This document shows, in pieces, positions 56,290-64,000 of a stretch of DNA of 64,000 bases (positions are counted from its first letter, which is position 1; every line of letters starts with the position of its first letter). The notes under the pieces are model-generated. The model worked only from the letters and a program-made list of their open reading frames with translations. It was not told the origin of the DNA and made no database searches. Source of the DNA: Paramacrobiotus metropolitanus (taxonomy: Eukaryota > Tardigrada > Eutardigrada > Parachela > Macrobiotidae); contig NW_026570340.1 of NCBI RefSeq assembly GCF_019649055.1, forward strand, positions 1-64,000. Reading direction: 5' to 3'. Position numbers and translations under genes: made by a program.

Positions 56290-56599
56290 TGATTAAGAAC
56301 TGCGATGCAGGAGCTGCTCGGGTAGGTAAAAACGTTATATGCGAGTACATATCGCCAGTTGTACACTGCACCAATTCGCAAGGTGCATTGCATGTACGAG
56401 CGCGAACGCTTTTTTAATGCGAATCAAGATACAAAGTGCATGAAATGGTACGAAATTGATCTTATACCAGATAGCGGCCACATTCATTCCTGTAATTGCA
56501 GTATAATCGCGGAACATGGGTAAAGCTGGATTAGTTCTTGGCCATTAACGTTGCCGTTGTTGTTGACTGTTGATTCCGCTAATACATAATCTGCCCACA
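56290..56599 (+). promoter_or_regulatory. Upstream region shared by the AChBP-like copies (copy 3)
   Basis: GATGCAGGAGC, ACTGCACCAATTCGC, CACATTCATTCCTGTAAT and TTCTTGGCCATTAACG are shared in order with the 300 bp before copy 4. Confidence 0.45.
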
Positions 56600-58993
56600 A
56601 TGTACCCCAGTAGCATATTATTTTTTTGCTGCAGCGCCGGACTAATTTGCCATAAAAATATAATCGCGGCCAGCTCGGTGAAGACGTCGGCCTTGGTCCG
56701 CCAACTTATCGCCGCTGAAGACGTCCACGTGCCGCCCAACGCCGACCAGCCCGGTCAGCCCGTGCTCGTCGAAGTCAGTCTCCAAGTTACCGGTGTACAA
56801 CATGATGTAGGTACAGGTGCAGTGACGCTGACACTGCGCTTAAGCGCACAAATTTGCTTGTATTTGAAACTCCCACGTTCTTCGATTTTTATATTCAACG
56901 TATTCGATTTCAGTATATTGTGAATCGATAGTTACCTGTAATAACAGATTGTGTATATTTACCCCCATACTTTTCATCGAGCACGCGTTCACTTAACATA
57001 AAAATACTGTGGACAGCGTCACTCATCACGTGTTCGTGGCGCCTGGCAGATGTGTGCTAATCAGCTTCATCTTTTATTAGCTACATTATCAATAGATTCA
57101 TATATCCTTACGTCCTTATTTTTTGGAAATTATCTCCTAAAGCAAGATTAATTTTTTCAATAAGTTGATAATTTTATAAAATAGAGCATCGCACAAACGT
57201 TCCTACCTTTATCTTCAAAAAAGTGTTAAGTTTTGGAGAAGGTTTACCTCTGATTTTTTGAGCCTCCAGAGTTTCGAAATTTTAAAAATATCTGGAAACC
57301 TGAGTGCCTCAAGATCTCACGGTCTAAATTGTCTAATTTATATGTGATTTCTAAATACCTAAAAGCTGGCCCGCGGCCCGTATACCGCATTCATTCACGT
57401 AGCGGCTCTTTGATACTGGTGGTAGCTTGGGCATTCACCAACCTTGAAACCTAATTAATATGTGTTTAATTTATTTTAATAAATACTGAATAGCTTGACT
57501 GCATGGCTGAAAATCTTACAATTAATAGCTAAAGATGCAGCCTGCGACGTCACCTTGGACAACCGTTGATTGTTTCCCACAGGTTTCCATTAATTCTGCG
57601 CTGAAATACCGGCTGAATGGCTTTTTATGGGCATCCTGTAAATGATCTCACTCCATCCATTTTATCACCGTTTAAATATTATCTGTCGTGCCAAAAAATT
57701 CAAGTTCTCAGTTCGTTAGATCGGCAATATAAAGTTACATCAAAAACATGAAAACAAACCGTGAAAAAAGCAAACAAGAAGAAAATTACGGAGGCTTTCA
57801 CAGTTGTTATGAAACTGGTCCAATTTAACCGGAAAGGTAGATAACTGTCCGCATTTCTACATGTTTAAAATATTTTCGTAGCTAGCCTCGCTGGGGTTTT
57901 ATATTAGAAATATTTCTCAAAATCTTTTTTATTGCTCTACGAAGTATATTTTGCGTTTCTTTCATTCTTCCATACCTCAAACACAACTGGTGGCGCCCTA
58001 GCGCGACCGATACTTGTAGTTACATTACATATGTTCTGTTATGGTTATATATTTGCATCTGCCTGCGTTCGGTGTACACTAATTTATGTGTACAAGTACA
58101 CCGAGCACGCTTCTGTCTGATCAGCTATGTATCTGTGACTCCGTAGCGTCCGGAGTCGGATCTGGTCATAGTGCTGGGATTTCTGGACCTGAACTGGAGG
58201 GACAGCCGGCTGACGTGGGAACCTCAGGAGCACCACAATATTACTGCCGTACACCTCCCCGCCGACCGCGTCTGGCTGCCGGATATTACGCTGTATAACA
58301 GGTTAGAATTAGCGGACTGCAGTCTATCTTCTGACTGTACATACGGACGATACGATCAACTGTTTTCTCTGGGCCTTTTCTCTGCGTCTAGTGCATTCAT
58401 TAACAGCTACGATACGCGCAGTCGAGCTGTGTTCCCCGGCGAAAGACAGCTGGTGTCGGTGCGTTCGGACGGCACTGTCATGTGGATCCCGCGCGTGACC
58501 TTCCCGTTGAGCTGTAATAGCACGCGGAATGCAGCCGGTGATGAAGTGCATTGTGCTATCAAACTAGGTACAGTATATGCATCGGCAGTTGAACTGCGGA
58601 TTGGCCGTTTGTTAAAAATAAATGATAATGATTTAATTGGTTACGATGTAGCTTCGTGGACGTACGACGCTTCGCAGATCGACCTTCGGACGTGGGGCGA
58701 CATAACTCACAGACACGGTAGTGTGTCTGTATATTATAGAATATGAGTGAAGCTGTATTGCACAACAGCGCATGTTGACTATTGCAGACTACTCAAATCT
58801 GTATTCCTCCCGTGATTCCAGCTACCGTATAATCGACAGCACGGCAGTCCGCAACGAGGTCTCCTACTCTTGCTGCCCACAAGCCTACCCGTCCATCGAC
58901 ATAACCTTTACGGCAAGAAGTGCAGCAGTATCGCCACTGCGACTCGCTTGGGCTGCTTTCATACTCAACTCGCTGCTAATAATAATACGGTAA
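56600..58993 (+). CDS. AChBP-like ligand-binding-domain protein, copy 3, GPI-type tail
   Basis: Exons: 56600-56806, 58147-58301, 58392-58567, 58652-58717, 58788-58993; phases 0, 2, 1, 1; 269 aa, all frames intact. Signal peptide MYPSSILFFCCSAG; helix and strands VKTSALVRQLIAAEDVHV and FLDLNWRDSRLTWEP; loop A WLPDITLYN; Cys-loop CNSTRNAAGDEVHC with 12 residues between Cys, the AChBP length, against 13 with an FPF motif in channels; loop B SWTYDASQIDL; loop C YSCCPQAYPSIDITF. After the last strand comes a small-residue site (SAAVS), then a C-terminal hydrophobic tail (LAWAAFILNSLLIII) with no pore helices. This resembles a GPI-attachment signal. NIT and NST sequons. AATAAA at 59090. Intron 1 is 1.3 kb and shows no other gene. 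Confidence 0.8.
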
Positions 58994-59738
58994 TACCACT
59001 TAAATACAAGTAATAATGCGGTTGGATGTGCACCGGTACTTTGTTCTGCTACTATACATGTATAATAATGCCGCTGGCAAATTCTGTATAATAAAATTAA
59101 TGAGAGTCCTGTGCACCGAATGTTGGCCTTGTAATGCAGTGCAGGCGTTTAACTGCAGATAACGCTCAGTGCCACTATCGTCAGGGAATCGTCAGAAACG
59201 TTTTATCATTCAACTTTTATGCAAGATTTGCGATAAGAGCGATGTTAGTCTACAGGCCAAACCCTACACGACAAAACAGTAAAACCAGCACGTTGAAAAG
59301 TAAGTATAAAATTTAAAGAAGACCGGTTTGTAAAGAGGAATTTGGTACATTTGTCTGCATGGAAAAATTTTGGAATCTTATTGTAATAATATCTCCCGAA
59401 CACCAATAGTGTATACAAAATTCGGCTACACAATGTATCGTAAACAACGTAAAAAAGTGTAGAGGAGGATGTTTTGGTGCGTCGACCCGAGCTTAGCGCC
59501 ATGTAGCGCTTTCGTAATGAATCACATGCGGTGTTCGTAAATCCAAGCCTTCAATAAAGTTCTACAGTAATCTTCTTCGCTATCTTCGCCTGTCGGCCTC
59601 GGTCACGCTGAGCTCCTTCCTGTGCGCACGATACCGTTCCAATACGGTTATAATCGGCCGCCGGCCGTTCATAAAAATTTTAAGGTCTGATCTCTGTACA
59701 GTGCAAATGTCTATGTCATATATATATATATATATATA
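58994..59738. other. 3' flank of copy 3
   Basis: AATAAA at 59090-59095. A GC-rich stretch at 59585-59680 is open in two minus-strand frames but not assignable. Confidence 0.4.
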
Positions 59739-59933
59739 AGAGGGGATATCAGTGGCTCACCTTGATGATCCCTGTACTTGCTGGCGTCATCCGGCTGGAG
59801 CACGCCGTTGTGGCTATACATGGTGCTTACGTACCGCGCCTGATTTAGCCATATGTCTGCCGTAACGTCACACTCCAGGCGGGTGACGACAGCAAAACAG
59901 GGGATTATCAAGGTGCGTTACTGACATCCCCTC
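59739..59933. mobile_element. Foldback MITE in a TA-repeat, family A
   Basis: Inverted arms AGGGGATATCAGTGGCTCACCTTG-like and CAAGGTGCGTTACTGACATCCCCT-like (shared core CACCTTGATNATCCC) are inserted in a (TA)n tract. The loop shares TGGCTATACAT and TACGTACCGCGCC, in reverse, with the element at 63375-63564. Confidence 0.65.
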
Positions 59934-61454
59934 GTATATATATATGCCCGTGGTTATATTAAAATATTTATGGTGCGTTTGTACCTTATGATAAAATTAA
60001 TAGCAGAATACCACGGGGTGTCGCATTCTGAAGGTGTGTGTTAAATTGTTATTGCCGGCGGTTAAAGTACATTTGTGTAGTGCTAATAATTTTATTATTG
60101 TAATGGCGTCGCATTAATTTCAATGCGGACATGGGACTTCTGTCTCCGGAATTGCAGTTGTTGGTGGTTCTAAAGAGCTTTCTGAAAAAAATGAATATGG
60201 AAGCGGAAATAATGCCTTGGTTGGTGGATAACTGAACTCCAGTACGCATATTGCATCAGGTATGTTACTGTTTAGCGTAATTCGAATTGCTTGTACAATC
60301 TTAAAATATAAATGGATTTGTATGTATAAGAGTAAGTGTGATCCTTGTTAGAAAATAATAATATTATGTGGAGAATATACTATAAGGTACGGGAACGGAA
60401 ACCGGAAGCATCGCACACTGGTGTCGGTTCTGTTATGTTCTGTTGTTCACCGTTATACAAGCAGAACTGCTTTAATGGCACTAGATACATTCTTTGCACC
60501 TACCTTAACCATTTTTAATGATTAAATTATTAACCAATCAAGCCCCAAGAAGTGCTTTACTTCGTAATAACTTAAATATTCGTAATAACTTAAGTATTCG
60601 CATATTAACCGTCCCATGGGTATAGATTATTATGCGGCGCGTAGGCCTTATTGTACAACGTGACACCGGTTTCTCCCCTTACGCCACAAGTTCTCCACAA
60701 ATTTAACTCTAATTTATTTTAACTGAAATCGCATCTGAGCGGGTAGCCCATTTCCGGATACGGTGACAGTCTAGCATGGGATAAAAAAATTATCATCATA
60801 CGAGAAATTCTTACGGAGTACACTCGCACACTATGAGCAGCTAAAAAAAACCTGGACAGCGGTCATTTAATTAAAACATCAGGCCGTGTACAATGTATTT
60901 TCAAAACAGCAAAGGGAATCCATGACAAGGAGCCTTATCGTTTCCGGCAGGTCAGTCGCGAGAAACGCTCGTAGCGGCAACTTACAACTTAATTATGTAA
61001 GGTACGTAATTATAGGCGCTACCGTTGAGAGAAGATATGCGGGCGTTGTGACAGTGTCGGCATGTGCGGATGGAGGAGCGTGATCGTCTTCCTTTCTACT
61101 CCCGGATATATAACCGATAGCTGCTACTGGTATATATCCGGGATAATAACAACCAGTCGCGGCCGGTGTTGCAAATCACTTTACAATAAACATTCAAATG
61201 ACTTTACCTGCATTCCTCTCTTGCAACAAACGATAATATCATAGGTTAGAAATATGTACGTTGTTCACTGGTTTGGAACTGTGGAAGCACAGGGATGCAG
61301 TATGTTGTCGACCGGCCGAATTATGGCGAGCTCATCCGGCGGCTGCAAAAACTTGCAAGTTGTAAAAACATCGGCAGCGACGCTGTAGTGTTACCTATCC
61401 TAAAAGGTACAGCGGTGCCGATTCCTTATTATGCGATCAATATTATGCAGACTT
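59934..61454. other. Intergenic, copies 3-4
   Basis: No supported gene. Relic CNTGRDW fragment on the minus strand near 61160 (see 54786-56289). Confidence 0.35.
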
Positions 61455-61780
61455 GATTGAAAACATCGATGCAGGAGCCACGTACAAAGGTAATATGGGA
61501 GTGTCGCCAGTGCAGGGCAGTGTATTGTACATACTGCACCAGTTCGCTAAGTACAGTACATTACACTACATGTAAGAGCGCGAGCGCTACTTACTCTGTA
61601 TCAATCAAGATAAAGAAAATTCAAATGGTGCGAAATCGATCTAATAACAGATTGCTGTCACGTTCATTCCTGTTATTTTGTAGTATAAACGCCGAGCCTG
61701 TGTAAAATTGGATTAATTCTTGGCCGTTAACGCTCCCGTGCTTGTTGACTGTTGATTCCGCTGATAAGTTGCCGTGCACG
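61455..61780 (+). promoter_or_regulatory. Upstream region shared by the AChBP-like copies (copy 4)
   Basis: GATGCAGGAGCC, ACTGCACCAGTTCGC, AGAGCGCGAGCGCT, AATCAAGATAAA, CACGTTCATTCCTGTTAT and TTCTTGGCCGTTAACGCT, in the same order as before copy 3. Confidence 0.45.
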
Positions 61781-63355
61781 ATGTATGTTAATAGTCTGAT
61801 ATTTCTGTGCTGCAGTGCCGGACTAATTGGACATCATAACAATATCATCGCGGCCAGCTCGGTGAAGACCTCGGCCTTGGTCCGGCAACTCCTCGCCGCT
61901 GAAGACGTCCACGCGCCGCCCAACGCCGACCAGCCGCGCGAACCGGTGGTCGTCGACGTTAGCCTACAGGCTACCGGGATACAACATGATGTAGGTACAG
62001 TAACGGCATACGTAACGGTAAACAAGGTTTCCTGGTATGCGGCTCTCATGGTACTTCCATTTTAACTCCAACGTATTTCTCAAAAGGATGTTCAACCGAT
62101 AACTAATTAAAATAATACAAAGAGCCTTCCAAAAGTAACTTTCCCTATTTTATATCTCTCTCCACAGATGCATTCAGCTCTTCATACAGATATTTTTATG
62201 AACGTCATCCATCGTTTAGTCAAAGTAAAATATTATCTAGGCTAATTGGGACTGCATTACTAAATACACTAAAACTTTAGCTTTCGCTCACTCTCAATCA
62301 CAGTTTTGTAAATAATGTCCTTCTAAAGCTGAATGATTTGTATACACACACGATTAAATTCATTGTTGTGAAAACCGTTTGCCGCGCAACATCCGGTTCA
62401 TAGCACTTTTCCATAATTTTCAAATGAATTTTAAAATTTTTGAATTCATTTTAAAGTCGGAAAAAAATGCTATGGATCTGGTATTGGTTCATTTTCGACT
62501 TTTTGGTCATGTGTCTTCTGCAGCAAAGTTTCAAGAAGATCGGATAATAACCATAGAAGTACTTGTGGTACACAACAATTCATTAATTAAATTTTTCGTC
62601 CATGTTCTGCGCGCAAAACGTTTTTTTCAGAACAATGTATACAAATCATTTAGCTTTTGAAGGACATCAAGTATCATTACAAAATTGATTCGGAGTGCCC
62701 GAAAGCGAAAGGTTTTGTGTATGTATCCAATTTTTGACACCATGTACATTTTGATACGGGCTATTTCCCTTTAGTAGTGGAATTTGAAATTTCATTGTGT
62801 TCGGTTAAAATGAATTTTCTATATACCTGTCATTTTCCCGCTTGTAATGAATTATACCACAAGCCTTCACGGTGTACTTGTCAAGTTGTTCCGTCTCGTC
62901 TGCTACGTGGCCATAGCGTCGGGAGTCGGATTTGGTAATCTTCCTCGGATTTCTGGATCTGAGCTGGACGAACAGCCGGCTGACATGGGACCCGCTGCAG
63001 CACCACAACATCACCGCCGTACGCCTTCCGGCCGACCGTGTCTGGCTGCCCGACATCACGCTGTATAACAGGTTATTATTGATTAGTAGCGGACGGGCGT
63101 CCGTCTTCTGACTGTAGGTTCATAGATACGATCAATGGCAATGCCGGGCGCATGTCTCCTCTGTTTTCTTTTCGTCTAGTGCGTTCATTAACAGCTACGA
63201 TACGCGCAGTCGCGCTGTGTTCCCCGAAGAAAAACAGTTGGTCTCGGTGCGTTCGGACGGCGCTGTCACGTGGATACCGCGCGTGACCTTCCCGTTGAGC
63301 TGTAATAGCACGCGGAATACAGCCGGTGATGAAGTGCATTGTGTTATCAAACTAG
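61781..63355 (+). CDS. AChBP-like ligand-binding-domain protein, copy 4, 3' end missing
   Basis: Exons: 61781-61990, 62917-63071, 63180-63355, with the same lengths and phases as copy 3. Signal peptide MYVNSLIFLCCSAG, VKTSALVRQLLAAEDVH, FLDLSWTNSRLTWDP, loop A WLPDITLYN, 12-residue Cys-loop CNSTRNTAGDEVHC. Exon 3 ends at a proper donor (CTAG|GTACAA). Exons 4 and 5 (loops B and C, C-terminus) are not in the remaining 640 bp, which are filled by mobile fragments. Either intron 3 is expanded and they lie beyond the window, or the copy is truncated. Confidence 0.7.
62243..62773. mobile_element. TTAA-family foldback MITE in intron 1 of copy 4, degraded
   Basis: Shared blocks CTTTCGCTCACTCTCAATCA, TCTAAAGCTGAATGATTTG, a central AATTCATTTTAAA hairpin and AAGCGAAAGGTTTTGTGTA at the right. 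The ends no longer show TTAA. Confidence 0.6.
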
Positions 63356-63374
63356 GTACAAGTACAGTATATAA

Positions 63375-63564
63375 GGGGCAAAACTAGGCACCTTCCACCG
63401 CTCCCCTGTACTGCTGCGTCACCCGCCTGGAGTTTGACGTTGCGGCAATACATTTGGCTAAATCTGGCGCGGTACATAAGCGCCATGTTCAGCCCCAACG
63501 TCAAACTCCAGTCGGGTGATGGCAGCAGTACAGGGGAGCGGTGGAAGATGCTTGGTTTTGCCCC
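63375..63564. mobile_element. Foldback MITE in intron 3 of copy 4, family A
   Basis: Near-perfect inverted arms of about 67 bp starting GGGGCAAAACTAGGCACCTT are flanked by TATA/ATATA. The loop contains GGCTAAATCTGGCGCGGTAC. Same family as 59739-59933 but the loop is inverted. Confidence 0.8.
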
Positions 63565-63581
63565 ATATATTCATCAGCAGA

Positions 63582-63713
63582 TTAAGGGAAATCACCCGGT
63601 ACATGGTGTCAAAAACGGGATACATACACTAAAACGTTTTCTTTCGCGCACTCCGAATAACGTTTTGTAAGTAATACTTTATGTCATTCTAAAGCTAAAT
63701 GATTTGTATATCG
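63582..63713. mobile_element. TTAA-family MITE fragment
   Basis: TTAAGGGAAATCACCCGGTA followed by TTTCGCGCACTCCG and TCATTCTAAAGCTAAATGAT. Truncated where the retroelement fragment begins. Confidence 0.6.
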
Positions 63714-63823
63714 AAATCCAACGAGGAAATGCGGCATCGATCTTGGGGGCAGCGCCGATGGGAGCGAATTCAGATCAAATTTTCTCTGTGATTAGGCCGC
63801 ATCTATCGATTGATGCTTATTGA
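63710..63823 (+). pseudogene. Non-LTR-type retroelement 3'-terminal fragment
   Basis: An open frame reads IEIQRGNAASILGAAPMGAN and ends at TGA. This is the extreme C-terminus of the same protein family as the fragment at 47247-47862, which ends SVEIQRGNAASVLGT. Strong 5' truncation is typical of target-primed insertion. Confidence 0.6.
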
Positions 63824-63879
63824 GTGATTGATTATTGTGAGAATGTGTAGCGTTTCCCTTACTAACTAATAATAAAAAT

Positions 63880-64000
63880 TTGCAAGAAATATTTGTATAC
63901 ATTGTTCTGTGTTTATAACCTTTAATAAGTATCATGGTACGAGTACAAACTATGCACCACAACAAAACGGCGTTTACAAAAGAAACACTTCCTCTATGCT
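63880..64000. repeat. Inverted copy of the dispersed repeat at 30020-30100
   Basis: The complement of this stretch matches the left part of the intron-2 repeat (shared ACTCGTACCATGATACTTAT and GTTTCTTTTGTAAA). The repeat continues beyond the window. Confidence 0.65.

Noticed and set aside
43621-63355. Full nicotinic receptor subunits
   Set aside because: No M1-M4 pore helices follow exon 5; copies 1-3 end within about 20 codons of the last beta strand.

Overview
The window is animal nuclear DNA. Genes are split by short GT-AG introns, there are no ribosome binding sites or operons, and mobile DNA is dense. I lean to a tardigrade. The basis is the gene at 29016-31752, whose Tudor-like N-terminus, F-box-like exon and C-terminal repeats match a large uncharacterised multigene family I remember from tardigrade proteomes. 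This is recollection and was not tested here.

1-11.7 kb holds small, unrecognised, probably single-copy-looking genes: an RGG-rich gag-like ORF cut by the window edge, a basic/acidic nuclear-type protein, a divergently transcribed protein with two winged-helix-like domains, a 60-aa basic ORF, a 212-aa protein and a pair of ORFs overlapping by ATGA. Between them (4.9-7.2 kb) lies a same-strand array of at least eight tRNA-like units. Each has an A box, a B box and a conserved T5 run about 30-45 nt after the B box, so they look like small RNA polymerase III genes or pseudogenes. Two hAT-type non-autonomous elements are also present.

11.8-28.1 kb is an unusually long Ty3/gypsy-type LTR retrotransposon on the minus strand. 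It has an LTR with TATA box, a primer-binding site, a long structured leader, a giant coiled-coil gag with zinc knuckle and aspartic protease, then RT, RNase H and integrase. Three frame breaks are visible. A 4.08-kb hAT-like transposon (8-bp target duplication CTAAAAAG) sits between protease and pol. Zinc-binding (H2C2-like) modules occur three times in pol. No 3' LTR was found.

28-43 kb is gene-poor and full of minisatellites and foldback elements. It holds the Tudor/F-box-like gene, an orphan F-box exon of the same family and a small membrane-protein ORF.

43.6-64 kb carries the most interesting system: four tandem copies of a five-exon gene encoding only the ligand-binding domain of a nicotinic-type Cys-loop receptor, an acetylcholine-binding-protein (AChBP)-like layout. 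Each has a signal peptide, loop A (WxPDxTLYN), a short hydrophilic Cys-loop as in AChBPs, loop B (SWTY) and loop C (YxCC), and stops just after the last beta strand. Copy 3 ends in a GPI-signal-like hydrophobic tail. Copies 1 and 2 have stop codons (TAA, TAG) at the same codon just before that tail, which is still in frame after the stop. The array may therefore encode secreted and membrane-tethered acetylcholine-binding proteins. The copies share upstream sequence and are littered with TTAA-type, TA-type and hAT MITEs. Copy 1 looks damaged, and copy 4 runs off the window.
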